64,000 nt of DNA, taken from assembly GCA_020636025.1 (NCBI GenBank), contig JACJYQ010000004.1, positions 496,001-560,000 of the forward strand, written 5' to 3'. Source of the stretch: Lewinellaceae bacterium (GTDB lineage Bacteria; Bacteroidota; Bacteroidia; Chitinophagales; Saprospiraceae). Below the pieces are notes generated by a model that saw only the letters and a list, made by a program, of their open reading frames with translations, did not search any database and had not been told where the DNA came from. A program made the translations under genes and the position numbers. Within the stretch, counting starts at the first letter, position 1. Each line of letters starts with the position of its first letter. Shown here in pieces: positions 16,245 through 24,831 of this stretch.

Positions 16245-16361
16245 TTACTTAAACAACTCCAGCGATTTGATTAGAGATTGAACAACACCCCAAATAATGG
16301 GTATCGAAACAAAAACCCATGACAAGATCAATCTAATATCCCTTCCTTTCTTTTTATCCAT
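16245..16361 (-). CDS. MFS transporter small subunit (38 residues)
   Basis: A 38-residue reading frame four bases after the stop of the OFA-type transporter. It encodes MDKKKGRDIRLIL followed by SWVFVSIPIIWGVVQSLIKSLELFK: a positively charged N terminus, one membrane helix with a central W-FV-IP--WGV pattern, and a short amphipathic tail. Very small proteins with this pattern are known downstream of oxalate/formate-type MFS genes and are annotated as the transporter's small subunit. Position, spacing, charge pattern and the matching helix all agree. It is too short for usual gene callers. The assignment rests on my recall of the family pattern. Confidence 0.75.
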   Translation of the reverse strand: MDKKKGRDIRLILSWVFVSIPIIWGVVQSLIKSLELFK

Positions 16362-16365
16362 GAGT

Positions 16366-17724
16366 TTATTCTTTTTTAGTTTTCAGCGGTTTTATCATAA
16401 GATTGCATATCAAGCCAAGGATGAGTAAGCCGGCCATCAGGTACATGGTTACAGAGTATGCTTGAGCTGCGGGCAATTGAAGGGTATGAATCTGATAAGC
16501 TCTAATGTTATTTACCAACTGTGGGCCTAAAATGGCAGCCAGACTCCAGGCAAGCAACAATCTCCCGTGAATAGCTCCAACTTCCAGTGTGCCAAATATA
16601 TCGCGCAAATACGCTGGAATGGTAGCAAACCCACCGCCATACATACTCATTATGATGCAAAAAGCCGTTACAAAGAGTACGATACTTCCCATTTGCCCTG
16701 TGAGTGGCACCAGGCAATACAACAACGCACCCAACAGAAAGAAAACCGTGTAGGTATTCCTCCGTCCAATCTTGTCTGACAGTGAAGACCAGAAAAAACG
16801 CCCTGCCATGTTGAAAATGCTCAATAGACCCACAAAGGAACCGGCGGCAGCCACTGTAACTGCTCGACCTGCACCCACCACTTTTTCCGAGAACATTTCC
16901 TGGATCATTACAGAAGCCTGACCCAGAACGCCTATACCCGCTGTTACATTAAGCATCAATACAGCAAACAGCAAATAGAATTGTGGTGTCTTTATCGCCG
17001 AACCCGCATCAAGCCCCTCTCCCGGATAACTATTTTCAGCTTTTTTATGAACCATGGAGTAACCAGAAGGCATCCAGCCCTCGGCCGGTATTTTGATGGT
17101 AAACACGCCAAACATCATGTACACCAGGTATATTAGTCCCAGGGCTATAAAAGTCTGAGCAACTCCAGTGGAATGGTCATTTCGAAAGAAGTCCATAAAC
17201 TGAATTGACATCGGTGCAGCTACCATGGCTCCTCCGCCAAAACCCATGATTGCCAGCCCGGTTGCCAAACCTGGTCGATCGGGAAACCATTTTATCAAGG
17301 TGGAAACAGGTGAGATGTATCCCAATCCCAATCCGATGCCGCCAAGTACGCCGTTTCCCAAATACAACAGCCATATCTGATGCCACCACATGCCAAGGGC
17401 TGAGACAAAGAAACCTCCTGAAAAACAGAGCGCCGACACAAACATCGCCTTGCGAGGCCCTACCCTTTCCAACCAGCGTCCAAAAATGGCTGCTGAAGCG
17501 CCCAGGCAAAACAGCGCGATCGAAAAGACATAGCCGATTTGAACCAGCGTCCAGTCTCCCTCAATATGTTCAGAGATTCCAAGCGATTGCGATAATGGTT
17601 TATTAAATACACTGTAAGCGTATATCTGTCCAATACAAAGATGAATGGCCAGGGCCGCAGGAGGCACCAGCCAGCGATTGTAGTTTTCCGGAGCAACTGT
17701 TCTTGATTTATCAAAAAAACTCAT
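16366..17724 (-). CDS. OFA family MFS transporter (oxalate/formate antiporter-like)
   Basis: Twelve-helix major facilitator of 452 residues. The first helix and loop (IYAYSVFNKPLSQ) and the segment GIGLGLGYISPVSTLIKWFPDRPGLATGL, with a glycine-rich pair of helices, mark the OFA/YhjX branch. Relatives move small organic acids such as oxalate, formate or pyruvate; the substrate here is unassigned. It lies 18 bases after the acyltransferase gene and is followed after four bases by its probable small subunit, so the pair is likely translated together. Confidence 0.9.
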   Translation of the reverse strand: MSFFDKSRTVAPENYNRWLVPPAALAIHLCIGQIYAYSVFNKPLSQSLGISEHIEGDWTLVQIGYVFSIALFCLGASAAIFGRWLERVGPRKAMFVSALCFSGGFFVSALGMWWHQIWLLYLGNGVLGGIGLGLGYISPVSTLIKWFPDRPGLATGLAIMGFGGGAMVAAPMSIQFMDFFRNDHSTGVAQTFIALGLIYLVYMMFGVFTIKIPAEGWMPSGYSMVHKKAENSYPGEGLDAGSAIKTPQFYLLFAVLMLNVTAGIGVLGQASVMIQEMFSEKVVGAGRAVTVAAAGSFVGLLSIFNMAGRFFWSSLSDKIGRRNTYTVFFLLGALLYCLVPLTGQMGSIVLFVTAFCIIMSMYGGGFATIPAYLRDIFGTLEVGAIHGRLLLAWSLAAILGPQLVNNIRAYQIHTLQLPAAQAYSVTMYLMAGLLILGLICNLMIKPLKTKKE

Positions 17725-17742
17725 GCTCTTATTAGTTGGAAG

Positions 17743-18612
17743 TTATTCCTCCCGTTTCATTTTCCACCTTTTATGACTCCAAAGCCAGGTTTCCGGATTT
17801 GCTCTGATTTCCTCCTCCAGACGCTTTGTGTAAGCCCTTGTAATGTCCAATTCTGTTGCCGTTTCCGGTTCCAGCCAAAGTGGCTCATACTCTATTTCAT
17901 AAAACCCTCTTTTCACCCTGAGTATCCGGTAGCTGAAGACAGGAAAACCGAAAGTCCTGGCCAGCACATCTATCCCGGGCAAAGTGGCGGTTTCCCTTCC
18001 GAAAAAAGTAACCCAGTGGGCCCGCTTGCGACTACTTGGTGACTGATCGCCAATCATCATGTAAGCCCAGGCCTCCTTTTTCAAGTGTTTTCTCATAAAT
18101 GCTACTGAATCATCCATGGAAACCAACACCAGACTACCTCTGCTGCGATTTTTATTCAGGTAAAGTTCTACATGTTTGTTGGTTAAGGGCTTATAAACGC
18201 CAACCAATTTTCCAAACAGTCCATAAGGCAAGGTAAGTCCGGCATATTCCCAGTTGCCACAATGGCTACCCGCCAAAATCACCGACTGACCTTGTTGCAA
18301 AAATTCCGCAGCTATTTCTGCATTCATCACCCGGCATCTGCGGTGCAGTTCGGGTAATGAGGTTGTTTGTGATTTAACCGACTCGAGCATTAAATCAGTT
18401 AAATTGAGGTATGTCTTCTTAATGATCCGCTTAATTTCATTAGACGATTTTTCGGGAAAAGCCTGCATCAAATTGTCCAGTATCACCTGTTTACGATACC
18501 CGACAATGCGGTACAAAATAAAAGCCAGCACATTTGAAATCTGGTAGAGGGCCCAAAATGGCACCAGACGGAATAGTTGAACCAGGATTTTCAGAAAAAA
18601 CAAAGCAAGCAT
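17743..18612 (-). CDS. Lipid A biosynthesis (LpxL/HtrB-type) acyltransferase
   Basis: Inner-membrane late acyltransferase of 289 residues that adds secondary fatty acyl chains to lipid A or related lipids. It has an N-terminal membrane helix, the catalytic HxxxxE motif in GSHCGNWEYAG at about residues 116-126, the second acyltransferase block with IGDQSPSSRKRAHWVTFFGR (about 192-212), and a closing NPETWLWSHKRWK. Length fits the family. It begins four bases after mltA ends, suggesting an envelope-biogenesis operon (mltA, acyltransferase) that continues into the transporter genes. Confidence 0.93.
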   Translation of the reverse strand: MLALFFLKILVQLFRLVPFWALYQISNVLAFILYRIVGYRKQVILDNLMQAFPEKSSNEIKRIIKKTYLNLTDLMLESVKSQTTSLPELHRRCRVMNAEIAAEFLQQGQSVILAGSHCGNWEYAGLTLPYGLFGKLVGVYKPLTNKHVELYLNKNRSRGSLVLVSMDDSVAFMRKHLKKEAWAYMMIGDQSPSSRKRAHWVTFFGRETATLPGIDVLARTFGFPVFSYRILRVKRGFYEIEYEPLWLEPETATELDITRAYTKRLEEEIRANPETWLWSHKRWKMKREE

Positions 18613-18616
18613 AAGA

Positions 18617-19657
18617 TCACTCTTTTGGCAGCATCACCCATAATCGGCCAAAACCATTAATTTTCCTCGCTTCCTGCAAGCCTTTCTGGCCAATTCCGGA
18701 ATACAGGTCAAGGCGTTTCGTAGTTAAAATACCCCCGCCGCGATCCTGGGCAAACAGAATCCTGTAAGTATATCCTTGCAAATTACCAGCCGGATCCATA
18801 TCAGGTAATTCGGCCAAGATAGTAGCTCCAAGCGGGATATAGCGCAAGTCAACAGCCACGGAATAGCCGGCCGTTACCGGGAAAGTACCCGCACCAAGTA
18901 CCTGTTCATTCACGGGAGTAAAGAATACATAGGCGCCGCCGGTTCCTTTAACCGAACCTCCAAATCCAAAATGCTGTCGATGACCATCAGGAAATTGAAC
19001 AAGACAGTTGCCCTGAAGCTGTGCGTTTTTCAAGGCTTTTACAGATGGCAGCCAGGCGAGGTCCAATCCGGATTCATCAAGCGCGCCGCCAAAAATAGCC
19101 GCTGGAGATGGAATGCCCGATTCCGGCTTTTTCAGCATAGCAACCGGATATTCTTCCGTTTTTTCACGACTCGCCTTTATCACAGGGGTATAATAGCCCG
19201 TTATCCTTACCCGATCGCTGTGCAAATCAGTTTTCACCTTGTAAAAATCGAAAGTTGATACCAGAACACTTGGATCGAGCAGGTTTACCCGCTGAAGCAT
19301 TTCCACGGTTTTCAGCATTTCCCGTTTGGTAATGCCTGAAGCGCCGTGCGCAGGCACGTCTTTTCTTCTAAGATAGTTGGCCTGCTCATACATGGCCGCG
19401 AGCATGTCGGGATCAAAATTCAAAAAAGGAAGTGTATCAGGAATGGCTGGGACAAGCACTTTTGACGAAACATTCCGAGGCTCATAGGGCTCTTCCGGAA
19501 GTTCTGCGACAACGAGGCTATCGCCTTCAGCGGCCTGGTGGGGAACTACAACAATTTGCGAGGTCGGTTCAACGGATGCTCTGCCCTGCCAGATCAGAAC
19601 GATGCAAGCCAAAAGCATGAAAAAATCTACAATTAAGATAAGTCTAGTCCGATCCAT
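18617..19657 (-). CDS. mltA: MltA-type lytic murein transglycosylase with 3D domain
   Basis: Envelope enzyme of 346 residues that cleaves peptidoglycan to 1,6-anhydro products. Residues 5-23 form a signal anchor. The MltA domain is seen in RITGYYTPVIKASREKTEEYPVAM at about 150-173 and GTGGAYVFFTPVNEQ, with a long double-psi barrel in between. The C-terminal 3D domain ends with YRILFAQDRGGGI followed by KRLDLYSGIG; the aspartate of AQD is the catalytic acid of the family. It is the first gene of a tight minus-strand array. A -7-like box lies about 40 bases upstream. Confidence 0.92.
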   Translation of the reverse strand: MDRTRLILIVDFFMLLACIVLIWQGRASVEPTSQIVVVPHQAAEGDSLVVAELPEEPYEPRNVSSKVLVPAIPDTLPFLNFDPDMLAAMYEQANYLRRKDVPAHGASGITKREMLKTVEMLQRVNLLDPSVLVSTFDFYKVKTDLHSDRVRITGYYTPVIKASREKTEEYPVAMLKKPESGIPSPAAIFGGALDESGLDLAWLPSVKALKNAQLQGNCLVQFPDGHRQHFGFGGSVKGTGGAYVFFTPVNEQVLGAGTFPVTAGYSVAVDLRYIPLGATILAELPDMDPAGNLQGYTYRILFAQDRGGGILTTKRLDLYSGIGQKGLQEARKINGFGRLWVMLPKE

Positions 19658-19696
19658 AGTGACGGAGGGGGAACTCGTCGCCTTATTTCATTTTTA

Positions 19697-19704
19697 CAAA
19701 TGTA
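19697..19704 (-). promoter_or_regulatory. Candidate -7 element for the mltA operon
   Basis: TACATTTG on the minus strand, about 40 bases before the mltA start, matches TAnnTTTG. No clear -33 box at the expected spacing. Confidence 0.35.
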
Positions 19705-19829
19705 AACCCTAAGCTCGTTTTGTAGTTAGCTTGTTACCCCAGATTCGGACAGTATTTAGTAGAAGTCAAATTCAAAACCCTGATTCTCAGCAGGTTGAAA
19801 AATTAATATAAAAACAATCAAAATTACTT

Positions 19830-21191
19830 TTAGCCCTTGTTCTCCAGCCAGTTTTTAAAGACAGACTCCACTGCAGGGCCATCCCACTCCATTTCAATAT
19901 TTGGCAGATTCAGAATTTTCTCAAACAAAGCATTCTGGGAATCATCTTCCCTCAATGCAACATGGTAAGGCGTATTGCTGAAAGACACCATGGAATAAAC
20001 AGGTAAAAACTCTTTTGGGTGTCTTTCATGCAGGTCTGCAGCGATTTTTTTGCGCACCAAAAATTTTGGATCTCCCACCAGATCACGCATTTCAATAAAA
20101 TTGCGCAATGCCAGTTCGGCAATGGCATTTCCATCCTTTTCACGCCGTCTTGCGAATTCCGGAATAATGGCCTGCCAGTTTTCACCCATTTCATCAATCA
20201 GATCGTCCAGGATGGTGCAGTCTTCAAAACCGGCATTCATACCCTGACCGTAAAACGGCACAATGGCGTGAGCTGCATCACCCAGTAACAGAATACGCCC
20301 CTGCCATTGCCATGGGCTGCAATTCACGGTTACCAGTGAAGATGTAGGATTTTGTTTAAAATCAGTTAGGAGCTCTGGTATCAGGGGAAGCGTATCGGGA
20401 AAATATTCTTTGAAGAACCCGAGAATTTCAGCATCTGTTTTCAGCTTTTCGTAGGACACCGGTCCTTCAAAAGGCAAAAACAAGGTACAGGTAAAGCTTC
20501 CATCTGCATTGGGAAGAGCAATGAGCATAAAATTGCCTCTTGGCCAGATATGGAGTGCTGAAGGATCAATTCGGTGTTTTCCGTCTTCAGTTGGGGGGAT
20601 TGAAAGCTCCTTATATCCATGCTCCAGATAAAATTGCCGGTAATCAAACCTGTCGGTCTTTTGAAGTGAATACCTCACCGCTGAATAAGCGCCATCAGCG
20701 GCAAAAATCAAAGGCGCCTCATACTCTTTAACCTCTCCAGTCCTGGTATTTTCAAAAGAGATCACCGGGTTATCCAAATCAACATTCAGACATTGTTGGT
20801 CGAACAAAAATTCAATATTGGGAAATTGATCGGCAATGTCAATCAGTTCCAGGTTCAACCCACCGCGAGAAACCGAATAGATGGCTTCGTGTTCCTTTCC
20901 GTAAGGTTGGAAAGTCAGGGAAGAATCAACCCCGTGCATCATTCGCCCGGGCATGGCAATGGCTACTTTTTCAATCTTTTCGCGGATTCCAGCTTTTTCC
21001 ACGGCTTTCCATCCGCGTTCACTCATCGCAAGATTGATACTCTTGCCACCGCGATATCCGGCTTCCCGCATATCGGAACGGCGTTCAAAAACCTTTACGG
21101 AATACCCTCGACGAGCTAAAAATACCGCCCAAAGGGAACCTACCAGACCGGCACCAACAATAATGGCTTCTTTGCCTCCGGATTTACTCAT
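19830..21191 (-). CDS. kmo: Kynurenine 3-monooxygenase
   Basis: FAD-dependent hydroxylase of 453 residues that converts kynurenine to 3-hydroxykynurenine in tryptophan catabolism or de novo NAD synthesis. The Rossmann motif IVGAGLVGSLWAVFLARRGY is at residues 11-30, the family-specific GYRGGKSINLAMSERG at about 46-61, and the second FAD motif GDAAHAIVPFYGQGMNAGFEDC at about 302-323. It ends with the hydrophobic-poor tail seen in bacterial enzymes rather than the membrane helix of eukaryotic KMO. No other kyn gene is in the window. It follows moxR with a 63-base gap. Confidence 0.95.
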   Translation of the reverse strand: MSKSGGKEAIIVGAGLVGSLWAVFLARRGYSVKVFERRSDMREAGYRGGKSINLAMSERGWKAVEKAGIREKIEKVAIAMPGRMMHGVDSSLTFQPYGKEHEAIYSVSRGGLNLELIDIADQFPNIEFLFDQQCLNVDLDNPVISFENTRTGEVKEYEAPLIFAADGAYSAVRYSLQKTDRFDYRQFYLEHGYKELSIPPTEDGKHRIDPSALHIWPRGNFMLIALPNADGSFTCTLFLPFEGPVSYEKLKTDAEILGFFKEYFPDTLPLIPELLTDFKQNPTSSLVTVNCSPWQWQGRILLLGDAAHAIVPFYGQGMNAGFEDCTILDDLIDEMGENWQAIIPEFARRREKDGNAIAELALRNFIEMRDLVGDPKFLVRKKIAADLHERHPKEFLPVYSMVSFSNTPYHVALREDDSQNALFEKILNLPNIEMEWDGPAVESVFKNWLENKG

Positions 21192-21254
21192 TTTCCAGAA
21201 TTTAAAAATTAAACACTAGCAACACAAAAACAGACAGAGGCTTTTGCAGCAACA

Positions 21255-22220
21255 TTAAAGCAATGCTTCAATGATATTTTCTTCGGTAACGCCCTCAGCT
21301 TCCGCCTTGTAGTTGCGCACGATCCTGTGACGCAATACCAGATTGGCAATGGCCTGTACGTCTTCAATATCCGGTGAATATTTTCCGCGCAAAGCTGCAA
21401 AACATTTCGCACCAAGGGCCAGGTACTGACTGGCACGCGGACCTGCTCCCCAGCCGAGGTAGTTATTGGCCTCCTTAGTGGCACTTGGCGTACCCGGACG
21501 CGTTTTAGCTACCAGATTTACGGCATATTCAAGCACGTTATCGCTAACCGGAATTTTGCGGATGAGTTGCTGATATTCGCTGATCTGGGCGGTATTCAGC
21601 ACGTGCTTCAAAGTTACATCACGAGTGATTGTTGTTTGTTTTACAATCTCCACCTCCTGTTCGTATGTAGGATAAGTCAGCGGAATATTGAACATAAAAC
21701 GGTCAAGCTGGGCTTCCGGCAGTGGGTATGTACCTTCTTGTTCAATCGGGTTCTGAGTAGCCAGTACGAAGAAGGGAGAAGGAAGCAAATGCCTTTCACC
21801 ACCTACGGTAACCACTCTTTCCTGCATGGCTTCGAGCAAGGCTGCCTGCGTTTTGGGCGGAGTACGGTTGATCTCGTCAGCTAAAACTATATTGGAAAAA
21901 ATGGGTCCTTTTACAAAGCGAAAGTGCCTGGATTCATCCAGAATTTCCGAACCGGAAATATCCGAAGGCATAAGGTCAGGTGTAAACTGGATGCGTTTAA
22001 AATCAAGGTCCAGAACCTCAGCAATGGTACTAACCAATAGCGTTTTTGCCAATCCGGGAACACCCACCAACAGTGCATGGCCATTTGAAAATAGTGAAAT
22101 AATGACCGCGCGCACTACATCTTCCTGACCTACAATCACCTTTCCGATCTCATCGGAAAGATCTTTATAGGCCTGTGCCAACGCATCTACTGTCTCCACG
22201 TCCGATTTGTGATTTGCCAT
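21255..22220 (-). CDS. MoxR family AAA+ ATPase
   Basis: Cytosolic AAA+ protein of 321 residues. Walker A is GVPGLAKT at about residues 58-65, Walker B is VLADEINRTPPKTQ near 110-123, and the MoxR sensor segment ATQNPIEQEGTYPLPEAQLDRFMF follows at about 154-177. MoxR ATPases usually act as chaperones for von Willebrand A proteins, and in Bacteroidota they normally precede a DUF58 gene and bat genes. Here the downstream neighbour is kmo and the upstream neighbour a hydroxylase, so it stands apart from that cluster. Confidence 0.93.
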   Translation of the reverse strand: MANHKSDVETVDALAQAYKDLSDEIGKVIVGQEDVVRAVIISLFSNGHALLVGVPGLAKTLLVSTIAEVLDLDFKRIQFTPDLMPSDISGSEILDESRHFRFVKGPIFSNIVLADEINRTPPKTQAALLEAMQERVVTVGGERHLLPSPFFVLATQNPIEQEGTYPLPEAQLDRFMFNIPLTYPTYEQEVEIVKQTTITRDVTLKHVLNTAQISEYQQLIRKIPVSDNVLEYAVNLVAKTRPGTPSATKEANNYLGWGAGPRASQYLALGAKCFAALRGKYSPDIEDVQAIANLVLRHRIVRNYKAEAEGVTEENIIEALL

Positions 22221-22309
22221 AATTTTTGTGCTAGAATATCTTTATGAGGAAATAATTTTATGTGGCAGCTAAACGCCTGAATTGCTGTATTGTTTCAGCA
22301 AAGGAGTGG

Positions 22310-22317
22310 CAAAAGTA
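22310..22317 (-). promoter_or_regulatory. Candidate -7 element for moxR
   Basis: TACTTTTG on the minus strand, about 90 bases before the moxR start; full match to TAnnTTTG, without a clear -33 box. Confidence 0.35.
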
Positions 22318-22403
22318 GCGAATCAGATTTTTCTTTGGCGCTTTCTTTCGACCTATCCCAAACTTTCTTGTTAACAACGACCAAACGCGACATGGAAATG
22401 CTG

Positions 22404-23690
22404 TCATAAACTCCATTTAAGTTGCCTGTTATTTCTTTTTGCTTCCACAATTATTTCTCCAATGACAAAATAGGTGGTCACCAGTGTGGCCACTACAAAA
22501 TAAGCCACCATGATCCACACAGCCGAAGGAAACAACTTCGACATGCCAAACCAGTCGCCAGACTGCCAGACCCATATCAGCCCAATGGCATTTTTTATTG
22601 TTTCCCAAAACAAGCTGAATGGGTTTTTGTCCATGAATTCTGAATAGGCATACACCGATAGAAAAACAAATCCTCCATACCAGAAAATACCCGGCGAGCC
22701 TATATCTGCAAGATTTCCGAAGAAGTAAAACACCAGAACGAAAGTTGCCAGCATTTGTACCCAGGACCAGGCTTTAAACCATTTGCTCGACGGTGTTTCA
22801 TATTTTTCAAAATGATACACATCGTCAATTTTGTCAACCGGGTATTTCTCCTGAATATCTGCCGGTCGCCAACCGGTAGGCATAAACCAAATCCGAAGCT
22901 TGTCGCGCCAGCTTTTTGTTCGCCAGGCATCTCTAATCAATAACCAAATATGCTGAAAATTGATCTTGATCGGATTCCAGGTGCTCGCAGGTCGCGTAAT
23001 GCCATAGACCGCCGGAACCTCTGGCAACTCCTCCTGAAAAGTGCCAAACCACTTGTCCCAGAAAATGAATATCTGTCCATAGTTCTTGTCCAGATATTCG
23101 GGATTGATGGCATGATGCACCCTGTGGTGAGAAGGTGTAACCAGAAACCACTCCAAAAAACCCATTCTGCCAATGTGTTGGGTGTGATACCAGAATTGAG
23201 CAAAAAGGTGAATGGGCGCCACAATCGCAATAACCTTTCCTGGCACGCCAAACAAGGCAGCCGGCAAGAGAAATATGGTGAACATATTGACAAAACCGGC
23301 GATCGTTTGCCTTAGCGCACAAGCCAGATTGAAATCTTCACTGCTGTGGTGAATGGCGTGTTTATTCCAAAAGAAATTTATCCGATGCGCAATTCTGTGC
23401 GTAAGGTAGCCCGATAAATCAAGCGCCATAAATGCGATGAAATACACCCAAAATGTGGATTCCAACTGAAATATAGCCACTTTAGACACCAGCCAACCAT
23501 AGGCCAGAATAGATACGCTCAGCCCCAATACGTCCTTCACCACATTGGTAATCCCCGAACTGAGGCTTGAGATCATATCCATATTTCGATAGGTATCTTT
23601 ACCGGCCAACAAGCCATATCCTTTTTCCAACAATACCAAAGCCAGAAAGGCAGGCATGGCATACAGGAGTATTTTTCCGTACTGTTCCAT
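22404..23690 (-). CDS. Sterol desaturase / fatty acid hydroxylase family protein
   Basis: Membrane di-iron enzyme of 428 residues. Three histidine boxes are visible: HRIAH (about 98-102), HAIHH (about 111-115) and HRVHH (about 189-193), with HTQHIGR between them. The arrangement is that of the fatty acid hydroxylase superfamily, and the position of the last box followed by YLDKNYGQIFIFWDKWFGTF fits the alkylglycerol-monooxygenase-like branch. The C-terminal 150 residues add further membrane helices. The lipid substrate cannot be read. It is transcribed alone; a seven-base-period repeat island lies just upstream of its start. Confidence 0.9.
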   Translation of the reverse strand: MEQYGKILLYAMPAFLALVLLEKGYGLLAGKDTYRNMDMISSLSSGITNVVKDVLGLSVSILAYGWLVSKVAIFQLESTFWVYFIAFMALDLSGYLTHRIAHRINFFWNKHAIHHSSEDFNLACALRQTIAGFVNMFTIFLLPAALFGVPGKVIAIVAPIHLFAQFWYHTQHIGRMGFLEWFLVTPSHHRVHHAINPEYLDKNYGQIFIFWDKWFGTFQEELPEVPAVYGITRPASTWNPIKINFQHIWLLIRDAWRTKSWRDKLRIWFMPTGWRPADIQEKYPVDKIDDVYHFEKYETPSSKWFKAWSWVQMLATFVLVFYFFGNLADIGSPGIFWYGGFVFLSVYAYSEFMDKNPFSLFWETIKNAIGLIWVWQSGDWFGMSKLFPSAVWIMVAYFVVATLVTTYFVIGEIIVEAKRNNRQLKWSL

Positions 23691-23707
23691 AATTCGTTTA
23701 TTTAAAT

Positions 23708-23749
23708 GCGGAGTGTTGAGTGCGGAGTGCGGAGTGATAAGTGATGAGA
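23708..23749. repeat. Heptamer repeat island (GCGGAGT type)
   Basis: Six consecutive 7-base words, GCGGAGT-GTTGAGT-GCGGAGT-GCGGAGT-GATAAGT-GATGAGA, without gaps. The same word type occurs after thrS at 33254-33292. No reading frame and no inverted partner here. Confidence 0.7.
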
Positions 23750-23869
23750 GATTTAATTCAGTCTCTCACAAAAATTCAAAAATCATCCTTCCTACATCAC
23801 ATCAACAATCATTTGATCATGTAATCGTCAATCATCAATCAATAATAAGAATTGACGCGACCAACAATT

Positions 23870-24706
23870 CTATTTAATCCGGGCAGCCATCATCAACGAC
23901 TGAACCTTACTCTGTGCTTTCGACTTCACATCCGCAGCGCCCAATTTCATCAATCCGTTCCAGGAATTAAATCCGTACTCCTTAGCAACCATTTGCTGCA
24001 GGCCAGATTCTACCGGACTTACCTTGGCGGTTTGTGTTACCGTTTTTGTGCTGGCTTTTGATTTTGAAACTGAGCTGGAGCTGTTTTTATTGGCAACAAT
24101 CGAGGGAACAGCGCTGGCAGTGGCCACTGGAATTTCCTGGGCAAAATACTGATTCAGGTTATAGTCATTTGTTATTTTCTGAACGCTCCAGCCAAATGCG
24201 TATTTCTTCGCAGCGTTGCTGAGCGGCATAACCCGGTCACCAGCATGTTGAGCAGCATCGGCTCTCAGGTCAGATTTGGAATAATCCCCGATGTAGGACT
24301 GAAGTACTGTGTTGGCCAAAAGCAATTGTGGCTTTACGTTGTATTCATCTGCAATATCTGATACAATGTCTTTCCAGTTGTTCGCCATTGTGGTCACAAA
24401 ACGCTTGTCGGAATAAAGCTGCTTCACACGATCTGCTGCTGCTTCCTGAGACAAGGCTTTTGTTGTTGATGCCCCTTTTGCAGAAGCACGACGCGCACTT
24501 CCGGAATCGCTGGCATAGCTGTCTCGACTGTTTTTTGTAACAGGTCTTGGTGCATTGGGAGATTCCGAGATGGTATTGTATTCGGATACCAAATCATTTG
24601 TACGCAATGCGTTCAAAGAGTCTTTTTTACCCATAACAATAAAAATAATAACTCCAGAGATGAGTGCCATGGAGAGGAAACCGAAGAGTTCAAAAATGTT
24701 TTTCAT
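23870..24706 (-). CDS. Membrane-anchored hypothetical protein
   Basis: Unrecognised 278-residue protein. Residues 8-26 form a single N-terminal membrane helix, followed by a Ser/Ala/Lys-rich flexible segment (about 50-90) and a folded helical region at about 92-190 (KRFVTTMANNWKDIVSDIADEYNVKPQLLLANTVLQSYIGD). Then comes another Ser/Thr/Lys-rich linker and a short helical end. The phrase 'NVKPQLLLANTVLQS' echoes the 'PASITLAQGLLE' helix of lysozyme-like wall hydrolases, and the next gene is a glucosaminidase, so a wall-related role is possible. That is inference; no catalytic residue is identified. Confidence 0.55.
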   Translation of the reverse strand: MKNIFELFGFLSMALISGVIIFIVMGKKDSLNALRTNDLVSEYNTISESPNAPRPVTKNSRDSYASDSGSARRASAKGASTTKALSQEAAADRVKQLYSDKRFVTTMANNWKDIVSDIADEYNVKPQLLLANTVLQSYIGDYSKSDLRADAAQHAGDRVMPLSNAAKKYAFGWSVQKITNDYNLNQYFAQEIPVATASAVPSIVANKNSSSSVSKSKASTKTVTQTAKVSPVESGLQQMVAKEYGFNSWNGLMKLGAADVKSKAQSKVQSLMMAARIK

Positions 24707-24831
24707 GCTAGTGAATTTTTAAATGTAAGTGTGTGTGGGAATGTTCATAACTGTTTTTGGGGGTTTCTCAGATTTCACAAAATAGCCTGGAAAGCCTACA
24801 ATGGTGAAATTGTATCTTTTTGGATGTTATT

